Shown: piece by piece, positions 6,237 to 13,642 of the stretch
Numbering within the stretch: the stretch's first letter is position 1
Layout: the number at the start of each line of letters is the position of its first letter
NCBI GenBank assembly: GCA_945919165.1
Contig: CAMEIZ010000023.1
Span: 1-14,761 of the forward strand
Origin: an uncultured Traorella sp.
GTDB taxonomy: Bacteria > Bacillota_I > Bacilli_A > Erysipelotrichales > Erysipelotrichaceae
Length of the DNA stretch: 14,761 nt
Direction: 5' to 3'
Position numbers and translations under genes: made by a program
Notes under the pieces: model-generated
What the model was told of the DNA's origin: nothing
The model's input: the letters and a program-made list of their open reading frames with translations, nothing else
Database searches by the model: none

Positions 6237-7654
6237 AGCTGTTTAAAAGGGTCTTAGTCAGTGTTTTACGGCGAAAAACATGTACTCTGATTTTACTGCT
6301 GTTAACATTTTTGATTGGAAATGTGATGGCAGTTTCCATAGCCATCCAGCAAAGTTCTAAAGGGATTGAAGAAAACCTGTTAAATCGTATTGGAGGAAAA
6401 GTATTATTAAAAAGTCCGATTACCGATCAAAATCAAATATATGCTTTATCAGATGAAGATTATGAGAAGGCATGGAAGGAATTCATTGATTCCTATGAAA
6501 ATCTTTCCTCTAAAGAGAAAGTCAGCTATGCAGACATTCATTATCACTATAATTCCATTCAGCTTTTAGACAGTGAAAAGTATGATCTGAACAATAAGCA
6601 TTATGAAAATGGATCATATCTTCATGGAGTGGATAGTCTGGTCTTTACAGATGAAAAAGAAGAATTATTAACTTTAAATAAAGGCAGTTATTTTACAAAA
6701 GAAATGTTGGATGATGGTTGGGATGTCATGATTATCAGTGATCAAGTAACAAGAGATCAGGTTCCATTTCAAATAGGAGATAGAATCGATTTTAGCTTGA
6801 TTCTTACAGCGTATGATCCTGCACAGTCTCAGACAGTTAGTGTGTATGAAAAAGTTATTTCATATGAAATTGTCGGAATCTATCAGCAAATAGACAATAA
6901 GTATTCGGATATTCAAAACGATTTAGAACTTTTCTATGTTCCTAATCAGAATTTAGTCAAATATGAACAGTTTGCGAAAGATTTTTTTTCAAAATCAAAT
7001 ATGGAGCCTAATAGAGATCGCTTATGGATAGAAAGCTGTATGTTTCGTGTACATTCGCTGTTAGATTTACCGGTATTTAAAAATACTGTTCTAAATGAAA
7101 TTGAAGATAAACAGATCAATTTCTATACCAGTGAGGATTCAGTAGAAGGATTATTGGGAACCATAAAAACACTTTCATCTTTATCAGAGAATGTCTTATG
7201 GTTTTCAATGGGTGCTATGTGTATTGCTGTGGCACTGGTTACGTTTTATTTTGTAAAAGAAAGAAAGCATGAGATAGGCATTTATTTATCATTGGGGATG
7301 GATAAAAAAGAATTGTTGATACAAATTGTTTTCGAAACTTTATTCGTCGGTCTTTTAGGTATTATTTTATCTATAGGAAGTCAAAAATACTTAAGTCAAA
7401 GTTTTTCTGATTATTTAGTGGAAACAATGATTCGTTATGAAGATACAGAAAAAGATAAATTTGTTACCAATCATCATGTATTAAATCCGGATCATTTGAC
7501 TCATGAAGATATTGTTTCTCAGTATGAAGTCCATATTCAAGGTCAAGATCTAATCCTACTGCTGATTCTTGGAAGCTGTACATTAATTATCTCTTGTTTA
7601 TTACCATTAGGATATATTGTTATATTAAAACCAAAAAATATTATGTTGGAATAA
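6233..7654 (+). CDS. MacB/FtsX-type ABC transporter permease (second subunit)
   Basis: A 473-residue permease with the same layout as the first: TM1 at about 17-38, an extracytoplasmic domain to about residue 318, TM2 at about 320-342, TM3 at 362-380 and TM4 at 438-464. The loop VKERKHEIGIYLSLG after TM2 matches KERKTEIGILLSMG of the first permease, and both end in a similar short tail (LKPKNIMLE against MKPKEILM). The two are therefore diverged paralogues forming a heterodimer. The ATG overlaps the ATPase stop (ATGA) and has no good ribosome binding site of its own, so translation depends on the ATPase gene. No terminator is visible after it, so readthrough into the lipoprotein gene is possible. 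Confidence 0.85.
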   Translation: MKLFKRVLVSVLRRKTCTLILLLLTFLIGNVMAVSIAIQQSSKGIEENLLNRIGGKVLLKSPITDQNQIYALSDEDYEKAWKEFIDSYENLSSKEKVSYADIHYHYNSIQLLDSEKYDLNNKHYENGSYLHGVDSLVFTDEKEELLTLNKGSYFTKEMLDDGWDVMIISDQVTRDQVPFQIGDRIDFSLILTAYDPAQSQTVSVYEKVISYEIVGIYQQIDNKYSDIQNDLELFYVPNQNLVKYEQFAKDFFSKSNMEPNRDRLWIESCMFRVHSLLDLPVFKNTVLNEIEDKQINFYTSEDSVEGLLGTIKTLSSLSENVLWFSMGAMCIAVALVTFYFVKERKHEIGIYLSLGMDKKELLIQIVFETLFVGLLGIILSIGSQKYLSQSFSDYLVETMIRYEDTEKDKFVTNHHVLNPDHLTHEDIVSQYEVHIQGQDLILLLILGSCTLIISCLLPLGYIVILKPKNIMLE

Positions 7655-7661
7655 AATTAAC

Positions 7662-7690
7662 TTGTAAAAAACATATTAGTATTATATACT
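7662..7690 (+). promoter_or_regulatory. Promoter of the lipoprotein gene
   Basis: TTGTAA (7662-7667), 17-base spacer, TATACT (7685-7690), 24 bases before the lipoprotein ATG. It lacks the GGGACGTCCC palindrome, so this promoter could provide a basal supply independent of the regulator. Confidence 0.5.
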
Positions 7691-7714
7691 GATGGAAAGA
7701 AAGAAGGGGAAATT

Positions 7715-8074
7715 ATGAAGAGAATAATTATTATATTCATGAGTGCTTTATTATTAACCGGATGTATCAATCAGAAACCTTCTGTTGTCATTCACATGAA
7801 TGAAAATCAACATGATACTTATACATTGACAAATGAAAAAGTCAATCAATTGTATCAATGGATTCACCAGGTCATCAACAATTCAACTATCATCACCGGT
7901 GTAGAAAAACCCGAAAGATATTCTTATCAGCTTACTTTTCATGAAGATGAAGATGAAGATGAAATTTTTGAACTGGAAGGAGGTTATTTATTTACTTTAG
8001 ATCAGGTTTATCTGATTGATGACTATGAAACTGTTATTGCTGAAATGAAAGAATATCTGAATAATGATCAATAA
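7715..8074 (+). CDS. Small putative lipoprotein, function unknown
   Basis: A 119-residue protein with a type II signal peptide: positively charged start (MKR), hydrophobic core, and lipobox LLTGC with the lipidated cysteine at C17. The mature domain of about 100 residues is soluble, predicted outside the membrane, with an unusual acidic run (HEDEDEDE) around residues 76-83 from a GATGAA hexanucleotide repeat. I do not recognise a family. AAGGGGAA precedes the ATG. It follows the second permease by 60 bases, with its own weak promoter, and precedes a small membrane protein by 30 bases. It may be an accessory, immunity or substrate-capture factor of the ABC system; this rests on position only. 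Confidence 0.8.
   Translation: MKRIIIIFMSALLLTGCINQKPSVVIHMNENQHDTYTLTNEKVNQLYQWIHQVINNSTIITGVEKPERYSYQLTFHEDEDEDEIFELEGGYLFTLDQVYLIDDYETVIAEMKEYLNNDQ
7941..7963 (+). repeat. Short GATGAA hexanucleotide repeat inside the lipoprotein gene
   Basis: Three full ATGAAG units plus ATGAA in tandem, encoding alternating acidic residues. Unit length is a multiple of three, so copy changes would lengthen or shorten the acidic run without a frameshift. Confidence 0.7.
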
Positions 8075-8107
8075 GAATTAGAAAAAAAAATTAGAAAGGA
8101 GTTTATG

Positions 8108-8287
8108 ATGAATAAGAATTTAAAAAATGTAGCTGTTGTTGTGTTGCTGTTTGCTGTTGTATGTTGTTTAAATGTTGGAATGAATTATCAAGTATTTCAT
8201 GACCAGTTTGGCTTTTTACATTATGCCAATACCTTTTTGATTATTTGTTTTGGTGTGTTGATTTTGGATGCTGTTAAAAATAAATAG
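8108..8287 (+). CDS. Small two-segment membrane protein, function unknown
   Basis: A 59-residue protein with two predicted membrane helices (about 7-25 and 37-55), a short middle loop rich in aromatics (NYQVFHDQFGFLHYAN), and lysines at both ends (an N-in, C-in topology is likely). Two ATGs are adjacent; the second (8108) is 6 bases from AAAGGAG (8095-8101), better than 3 bases for the first at 8105, so the longer form has one extra Met at most. It is 33 bases after the lipoprotein gene and before a hairpin terminator, so probably last in the operon. No family recognised. Confidence 0.65.
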   Translation: MNKNLKNVAVVVLLFAVVCCLNVGMNYQVFHDQFGFLHYANTFLIICFGVLILDAVKNK

Positions 8288-8331
8288 TGTTCAGGTAAAC
8301 GTAATCATAAAGAAAGTAAATCATGTTTGAT

Positions 8332-8355
8332 GCCCGCATGTCCATGTGGGCTTTT
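8332..8355 (+). terminator. Terminator after the small membrane protein gene
   Basis: Stem GCCCGCAT/ATGTGGGC (one G-T pair) with a GTCC loop followed by a short T4 run. The GC-rich stem is strong but the T run is short, so termination may be partial. Confidence 0.6.
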
Positions 8356-8457
8356 ATGATGGAATAATGTAGAAAAGTTAAGAAATATAGATTTTATGAG
8401 CATGGTTGATGATTTCGTGATTTTATGGGGAAATGATGAAAAAAAGACAATTTGTTC

Positions 8458-8486
8458 TTTCAAAAAAAAGCCTTTCGGTCTATAAT
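8458..8486 (+). promoter_or_regulatory. Promoter of the PFOR gene
   Basis: A perfect -10 TATAAT (8481-8486) with a weak -35 candidate TTTCAA (8458-8463), 17-base spacing. Transcription would start near 8493, just before the strong AGAGGAGG site. No Rex- or PerR-type palindrome is evident here. Confidence 0.55.
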
Positions 8487-8514
8487 AGAGTAGGTTAAAT
8501 TAGAGGAGGTTCTC

Positions 8515-11500
8515 ATGACTAAGAAATTTATGTCTATGGATGGTAATACTGCTGCCGCTCATTGTGCGTATGCGTTTACTGAAGTTGCAGCGATTTACCC
8601 AATTACACCATCATCAACTATGGCAGAAGTTGTTGATGAATGGGCAACTCAGGGCCGTAAAAATCTTTTTGACAGCGTTGTGAAAGTTTGTGAAATGCAG
8701 TCAGAAGGTGGAGCTGCCGGAGCTGTTCACGGTGCTCTGCAGGGCGGAGCATTGGCTACTACATTTACTGCCAGTCAAGGTTTACTATTAATGATCCCTA
8801 ATATTTATAAACTGGTTGGGGAATGTTTACCAGGAGTTATTCACGTTGCTGCTCGTGCTATTGCAGGACGTGCTTTAAATATTTTCGGTGATCACGAAGA
8901 CGTTTATGCTTGCCGTCAGACAGGTATCTGTATGTTGGCTTCTCATTCAGTTCAGGAAGCAATGGATTTAGCTGGAGTAGCTCATTTAGCTGCTATTAAA
9001 GGACATGCACCATTTATTCATTTCTTTGATGGATTCCGTACTTCTCACGAAATTCAGAAAGTTGAAGTAATGGATTATGAAGTATTTGATCGTTTGTTAG
9101 ATAGAGAAGCATTAGCTTCTTATAAAGCTAACGCTTTGAATCCTCATTCAAATCCTGTTACTCGTGGCGGTGCTGAAAATGATGATATTTTCTTCCAGGG
9201 AAGAGAAGCACAGAATGAACACTATGCTAAGATTCCTGATATTGTAGCTGATTACATGAAAGAAATTTCTAAGGTAACAGGACGTGAATATGCACCATTT
9301 ACTTATTATGGAGCAAGTGATGCAGAACGTGTTATTGTTGCAATGGGTTCAGTTACTGAAACTATTAAAGAAACAATTGATACTTTAGTGGCTAATGGAG
9401 AAAAAGTTGGTTTAATTAAAGTTCATTTGTATCGTCCATTCTCAACAAAATACTTAACAGCTGTTTTACCTGAAACTGTTAAGAAGATTGCTGTTTTAGA
9501 CCGTACAAAAGAAATGGGCGGACGTGATCCATTATATTTGGATGTTTTAAACGCTTTAAAGGATCACAAAGATTTAGTAATTACTGGCGGACGTTATGGA
9601 TTAGGTTCAAAAGATACTGCTCCTAACCAGATTAAAGCTGTTTATGATGAATTAGCAAAAGATGCACCAAAGGATGAATTTACAATTGGTATTGTGGATG
9701 ATGTTACAAACTTGTCATTACCAGTTGATCCAAGCTTTGAAGTAAAAGCAGATTATACTTCTTGCTTATTCTATGGTTTAGGATCTGATGGTACAGTTGG
9801 TGCTAACAAGAACTCAATCAAGATTATTGGTGATAACACAGATCAGTACGTTCAGGCTTACTTTGCTTATGACTCAAAGAAAGCAGGCGGTGTAACTCGT
9901 TCTCATTTACGTTTTGGAAACTCACCAATTCGTTCAACTTACTACATTAACAATGCTGACTTCATTTCTTGTTCATTAGATGCCTATGTATTTAAATATG
10001 ACATGGTAAAAGATTTGAAGAAGGGTGGAACATTCTTGTTAAATACAACCTTCTCAAAAGATGAAATCGAAGATCACTTGCCAAATAGATTAAAAGCTAC
10101 TTTGGCTAAGAAAGAAGCTAAATTCTATATTATTAATGCAACAGATATTGCTCGTGAAATTGGTATGGGAAGAAGAACAAATACAATTCTTCAGTCTGCA
10201 TTCTTCGCTTTGAATGAACAGATTATGCCATATGAACAGTCAGTTGAATTAATGAAGAAAGCTGCTTATAAATCTTATTCTAAGAAGGGTGACGATGTTG
10301 TTCAGGCCAACTATAACGCTATTGACAATGGTAAGGGCGGATTAGTTGAAATCGAAGTTAAGCCAGAATGGGCAAATCTTCCATATGATTCAGGAAGAAA
10401 ATTAACAGGCGATGAATACTTTGACAACCATGTAGCTCCAATCAATCACTTGGAAGGTTATGATATGCCGGTAAGTGCATTTACTAAATATAACTTGTTA
10501 GATGGATCTATCCGCAACAATGTATCTTATAAGGAAAGAAGAACCATTGCTGTTCAGGTTCCAACTTGGAATCCAGATAACTGTATCCAGTGTGGATTCT
10601 GTTCTTATGTTTGTCCTCATGGAACAATCCGTACATTCCTGTTAACAGACGAAGAAGTTGCTAATGCACCTATGGAATTCAAGACAAAACCAGCTATGGG
10701 TAAAGATGTAGCCGGAATGAAATTCCGTGTTCAGGTATCTCCTGACAACTGTGTTGGCTGTGGTCTTTGTGTAACTGAATGTCCAGGTATGAAGGGTGAA
10801 AAAGCTCTGAAGATGGTGGATGTAAATGCTAAACTGGATCAGGTTCCTCTTGCTGATTACTTATACAAGGAAGTTCCATATAAGACAAACTACTTCTCAA
10901 CTGATACAGTTAAGGGAAGTCAGTTCTTAATGCCTTACTTTGAAGTATCTGGAGCTTGCCCAGGATGTGGTGAAACTCCATACTATAAATTAGTTTCTCA
11001 GCTATATGGTAAAGACATGATGGTAGCCAATGCTACTGGATGTTCAATGATTTACTCTTCAAGTACTCCATCTACTCCATTTGTAAATGATGAAAATGGA
11101 AATGGTGTTGCTTGGGCAAACTCATTATTCGAAGATAATGCTGAATACGGATATGGTATGGCATTAGCTCAGAACTTCAAAGAAGCAAGAATTCTGAAAG
11201 TTATGGAAGACAACATGGAAAATGTTGAACCAGAATTAAAAGAAGTCTTCGCTAAATATATTGAAGCCGGAAATAACCGTGATGCTCAAAGAGAATTGGT
11301 ACAGCCAATTGTTGACGGTGTTAAGGCAAGTGCTAATGAAGCTGTAAAAGAACTTCTTGATTATGAAAGAGACTTAGTTGGTAAGTCAGTATGGATCGTC
11401 GGTGGAGACGGATGGGCTTATGATATCGGATACGGTGGATTAGACCATGTATTGGCTAACAACTTAAATGTTAACGTCTTAGTATTGGATACAGAAGTTT

Positions 11501-12024
11501 ACTCAAATACAGGTGGACAGTCTTCTAAGTCAAGTCAGGCTGCTTCTATTGCGAAGTTTGCAGCAGGCGGAAAACCAACTGCTAAGAAAGACTTAGGACA
11601 GATTGCTATGGCTTATGGTCATGTTTACGTAGCTTCTATTGCTATGGGTGCTAACAAAGCTCAGACATTAAAAGCAATTAAAGAAGCTGAAAGCTATGAT
11701 GGACCATCTCTGATCATTGCTTACTCACCTTGTGCTAACCATGGTATCAAGGGTGGTTTAGCAAATCACCAGAGAGTTCAGGCTGCTGCTGTTGAATGCG
11801 GATATGTAACACTTTACCGTTTCGACCCACGCAACGAACAGCCATTAACAATTGATTCAAAGGCTCCTGACTTTGATAAGATGAATGCGTTCTTGATGAA
11901 TGAAACTCGCTACGCTCAGTTAGTGAAGTTAAAAGGTCAGGAAACAGCATACGAAATGTTCCAGAAAACACGTAAGGATGCTGAAAAACGCTATAACCGC
12001 TTGGTTAAGATTTCTCAGGAATAA
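8515..12024 (+). CDS. nifJ: Pyruvate:ferredoxin (flavodoxin) oxidoreductase, single-chain
   Basis: A 1169-residue single-chain PFOR that converts pyruvate, CoA and oxidised ferredoxin into acetyl-CoA, CO2 and reduced ferredoxin in the cytoplasm. It is the key anaerobic pyruvate-cleaving step and is oxygen sensitive. The N-terminal domain has YPITPSS (28-34), E64 and R114 at the places of the catalytic residues known in Desulfovibrio PFOR. Two ferredoxin-type clusters are visible: C690, C693, C696, C700 and C746, C749, C752, C756. The third, proximal cluster has C815, C818, C843 and C1073. The thiamine diphosphate site is GDGWAYDIGYGG (964-975) with NTGGQ at 998-1002. Full length and all key residues are present. 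AGAGGAGG sits at good distance from the ATG, and a strong terminator follows, so it is monocistronic and probably highly expressed. Confidence 0.98.
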   Translation: MTKKFMSMDGNTAAAHCAYAFTEVAAIYPITPSSTMAEVVDEWATQGRKNLFDSVVKVCEMQSEGGAAGAVHGALQGGALATTFTASQGLLLMIPNIYKLVGECLPGVIHVAARAIAGRALNIFGDHEDVYACRQTGICMLASHSVQEAMDLAGVAHLAAIKGHAPFIHFFDGFRTSHEIQKVEVMDYEVFDRLLDREALASYKANALNPHSNPVTRGGAENDDIFFQGREAQNEHYAKIPDIVADYMKEISKVTGREYAPFTYYGASDAERVIVAMGSVTETIKETIDTLVANGEKVGLIKVHLYRPFSTKYLTAVLPETVKKIAVLDRTKEMGGRDPLYLDVLNALKDHKDLVITGGRYGLGSKDTAPNQIKAVYDELAKDAPKDEFTIGIVDDVTNLSLPVDPSFEVKADYTSCLFYGLGSDGTVGANKNSIKIIGDNTDQYVQAYFAYDSKKAGGVTRSHLRFGNSPIRSTYYINNADFISCSLDAYVFKYDMVKDLKKGGTFLLNTTFSKDEIEDHLPNRLKATLAKKEAKFYIINATDIAREIGMGRRTNTILQSAFFALNEQIMPYEQSVELMKKAAYKSYSKKGDDVVQANYNAIDNGKGGLVEIEVKPEWANLPYDSGRKLTGDEYFDNHVAPINHLEGYDMPVSAFTKYNLLDGSIRNNVSYKERRTIAVQVPTWNPDNCIQCGFCSYVCPHGTIRTFLLTDEEVANAPMEFKTKPAMGKDVAGMKFRVQVSPDNCVGCGLCVTECPGMKGEKALKMVDVNAKLDQVPLADYLYKEVPYKTNYFSTDTVKGSQFLMPYFEVSGACPGCGETPYYKLVSQLYGKDMMVANATGCSMIYSSSTPSTPFVNDENGNGVAWANSLFEDNAEYGYGMALAQNFKEARILKVMEDNMENVEPELKEVFAKYIEAGNNRDAQRELVQPIVDGVKASANEAVKELLDYERDLVGKSVWIVGGDGWAYDIGYGGLDHVLANNLNVNVLVLDTEVYSNTGGQSSKSSQAASIAKFAAGGKPTAKKDLGQIAMAYGHVYVASIAMGANKAQTLKAIKEAESYDGPSLIIAYSPCANHGIKGGLANHQRVQAAAVECGYVTLYRFDPRNEQPLTIDSKAPDFDKMNAFLMNETRYAQLVKLKGQETAYEMFQKTRKDAEKRYNRLVKISQE

Positions 12025-12030
12025 TGAAAT

Positions 12031-12055
12031 GACTGCCGTAATTCGGCAGTCTTTT
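12031..12055 (+). terminator. Intrinsic terminator of the PFOR gene
   Basis: Perfect 8-pair stem GACTGCCG/CGGCAGTC with loop TAATT and a following T4, 7 bases after the PFOR stop codon. Confidence 0.85.
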
Positions 12056-12079
12056 AGTTTATCATTTTAGGTATACTTC

Positions 12080-12108
12080 TTGACTTCATGTCAGAAAATA
12101 AGTAGAAT
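12080..12108 (+). promoter_or_regulatory. Promoter of perR, positioned for a leaderless mRNA
   Basis: TTGACT (12080-12085), exactly 17 bases, TAGAAT (12103-12108). The usual start point 7 bases after the -10 falls on the A of the perR ATG (12115). No Shine-Dalgarno sequence is present in the interval. Confidence 0.65.
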
Positions 12109-12114
12109 GTACCT

Positions 12115-12501
12115 ATGAAAAAGACTAGACAAAAAGCAATGATTCTAAATGCCTTGAAAAATCGTGAAGATCATCCAACAGCAGAAATGATTTATGCTGA
12201 ATTAAAAGAAATTGATCCGCATATTTCATTGGCAACAATTTATCGAAATTTGAATACCTTTGCAGAAAACGGTAAAATCAGAAAAGTAGAGCTACCCAAT
12301 ATGAAAGATCGTTTTGACTGGAATCTTTCTGCTCACGATCATGCATTATGTTCTGATTGTCATAAACTGATGGATATTCCAATTAAAACACCTCGAAGAC
12401 GATATATGAATCTGTATGGTTTTAAAGTTCATGAAGTGGAAATTCTATATAAAGGTATCTGCAGTGAATGTCAAAGTAAGAATAATCAGGTAAAAGCCTG
12501 A
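12115..12501 (+). CDS. perR: PerR-type Fur-family peroxide-responsive repressor
   Basis: A 128-residue Fur-family metalloregulator. The winged-helix recognition segment is ISLATIYRNL (37-46). The residues matching the PerR iron/manganese sensing site are all present: H20, D68, H74, H76 and D87 (counterparts of Bacillus H37, D85, H91, H93, D104). The aspartate at 87, not glutamate, favours PerR over Fur. The structural zinc cysteines are C79, C82, C116 and C119. It is about 17 residues shorter at the N-terminus than Bacillus PerR, and an in-frame TAG at 12103 rules out a longer form. No ribosome binding site precedes the ATG, which sits 6 bases after the -10 box. PerR represses oxidative-stress and metal genes until peroxide oxidises the site. 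Adjacent to an oxygen-sensitive PFOR and to tup genes, but transcribed alone. Confidence 0.85.
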   Translation: MKKTRQKAMILNALKNREDHPTAEMIYAELKEIDPHISLATIYRNLNTFAENGKIRKVELPNMKDRFDWNLSAHDHALCSDCHKLMDIPIKTPRRRYMNLYGFKVHEVEILYKGICSECQSKNNQVKA

Positions 12502-12539
12502 AACAGTTAAAGATGAGTTTATAAAATCAACATCATAGG

Positions 12540-12573
12540 TCCTCCGTATGGTTTGAACTGCGGAGGATTTTTT
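12540..12573 (+). terminator. Intrinsic terminator of perR
   Basis: Perfect 7-pair stem TCCTCCG/CGGAGGA with a 14-base loop and a run of six T. Flanking ATCATA/TATGAT could extend it. Confidence 0.8.
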
Positions 12574-12728
12574 ATGATAAGAAAATAAACAATTTATACA
12601 GTAAGGACACAATAAAACATCCTTCTTTGTGATATGAATTGTTTTCGATTGATCATTTCAAGTATTATTTATAAAAATATAATTTTATATTAGATGAACA
12701 ATTACTTTGTGAAAAAGTGGATATATAT

Positions 12729-12756
12729 TTAACATTCAGTTTGATTGTACTATAAT
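12729..12756 (+). promoter_or_regulatory. Promoter of the tup operon
   Basis: TTAACA (12729-12734) and consensus TATAAT (12751-12756) with a 16-base spacer. The leader of about 44 bases ends in TAGGAGGTAA, a strong ribosome binding site before tupA. Confidence 0.65.
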
Positions 12757-12764
12757 GATAATAA
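12750..12764 (+). promoter_or_regulatory. PerR/Fur-box-like sequence over the tupA -10
   Basis: CTATAATGATAATAA matches 12 of the 14 specified bases of the Bacillus PerR box (TTATAATNATTATAA), and its first 12 bases after C match 11 of 12 of the repeated GATAAT Fur pattern. The -10 hexamer itself supplies six of the matches, so chance is possible in AT-rich DNA. Confidence 0.35.
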
Positions 12765-12806
12765 AGGAAAATCTTCTAGCTTTTTTATAATAGGAGGTAA
12801 TGAATC

Positions 12807-13640
12807 ATGAAAAAACTTGTATCATTTTTATGCCTGAGTTTGTTGCTTGCAGGATGTCAAACGGCGAATACGCCAAAAAATCAGGAAATTATTCTTGCCA
12901 CTACAACCAGTACGAAAGACAGTGGGTTGTTAGATGAAATTTTGCCTGTTTTTGAAGAAGAAAGCGGATATCATGTCAGTGTGATTTCAGTTGGATCGGG
13001 AGAAGCCATGAAAATGGGTGAAAACGGAGAAGCAGATGTCTTACTAGTTCATTCACCGGCTGCAGAAAAGAAGTTTGTCGATGAAGGCCATGCCGATGAA
13101 GATGGAAGAAAAGATGTCATGTATAACGATTTTGTATTAGTTGGACCAAAAAATGATCCGGCTCAGATAGCTGATAAGGCAGCTCATGATATTGTTTTGG
13201 CTTTTCAGCTGTTAAGTCAGTCACAGTCTTTATTTATTTCACGCAGTGATAATTCAGGAACACATAAAAAAGAATTAACAATTTGGGAGAAATGTGGTCT
13301 GCAGCCAAGTGGTGATTGGTATGTAGAAGCAGGTGCAGGTATGGGTGCTGTTTTACAAATGGCGAATGAAAAGCTGGCTTATACATTAAGTGATCGTGCG
13401 ACCTGGCTGAATTATCAGTTAGATGAAGATCTGATGATTGTTTGTGAAAAAGATGACAGCGGTTTATTATACAATCAATATGGAGTTATTTGTGTTAATC
13501 CAGATAAAAATGAGAAAATCAATCATGAAGGAGCAAAAGCTTTTCAGAAATGGATTGTGTCTGAAGAAACGCAGCAGCTGATTGGTGAGTATGGAGTTGA
13601 AAAATACGGTAAACCTCTGTTTACACCAAATGCGAAATAA
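12807..13640 (+). CDS. tupA: Tungstate ABC importer, substrate-binding lipoprotein
   Basis: A 277-residue lipoprotein that binds tungstate outside the membrane. Signal peptide with lipobox LLAGC, lipidated C17. The mature protein opens with LATTTSTKDSGLL, the TTTS motif (32-35) characteristic of the TupA/WtpA-like tungstate binders rather than ModA. Other TupA-like segments are SVGSGEAMKMGENGEADVLLVH, here at about residues 63-84, and RSDNSGTHKKEL around 149-160. Strong TAGGAGG ribosome binding site. First gene of tupABC. Tungstate is the family's usual ligand; discrimination against molybdate cannot be shown from sequence. Confidence 0.92.
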   Translation: MKKLVSFLCLSLLLAGCQTANTPKNQEIILATTTSTKDSGLLDEILPVFEEESGYHVSVISVGSGEAMKMGENGEADVLLVHSPAAEKKFVDEGHADEDGRKDVMYNDFVLVGPKNDPAQIADKAAHDIVLAFQLLSQSQSLFISRSDNSGTHKKELTIWEKCGLQPSGDWYVEAGAGMGAVLQMANEKLAYTLSDRATWLNYQLDEDLMIVCEKDDSGLLYNQYGVICVNPDKNEKINHEGAKAFQKWIVSEETQQLIGEYGVEKYGKPLFTPNAK

Positions 13641-13642
13641 AT

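Larger units (their letters stand above)
12502..12806 (+). other. 305-base gene-free interval between perR and tupA
   Basis: Contains the perR terminator (12540-12573), then about 155 bases of AT-rich sequence with no supported gene or RNA, then the tupA promoter and a PerR/Fur-like box. No molybdenum-cofactor-type riboswitch structure was recognised by eye. Confidence 0.6.

Noticed and set aside
8436..8498. 20-codon plus-strand frame MKKRQFVLSKKSLSVYNRVG before PFOR, with GGGG upstream
   Set aside because: It spans the PFOR -35 and -10 boxes and ends past the predicted start point; no promoter of its own and no conserved features. Likely chance.
11747..11971. Minus-strand 74-codon ORF opposite the end of the PFOR gene
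   Set aside because: Antisense shadow of conserved PFOR C-terminal sequence.
12574..12728. Possible riboswitch or small RNA upstream of tupA
   Set aside because: Only short, weak pairings (such as CACAA/TTGTG) and AT-rich runs; the predicted tupA leader begins after this stretch.
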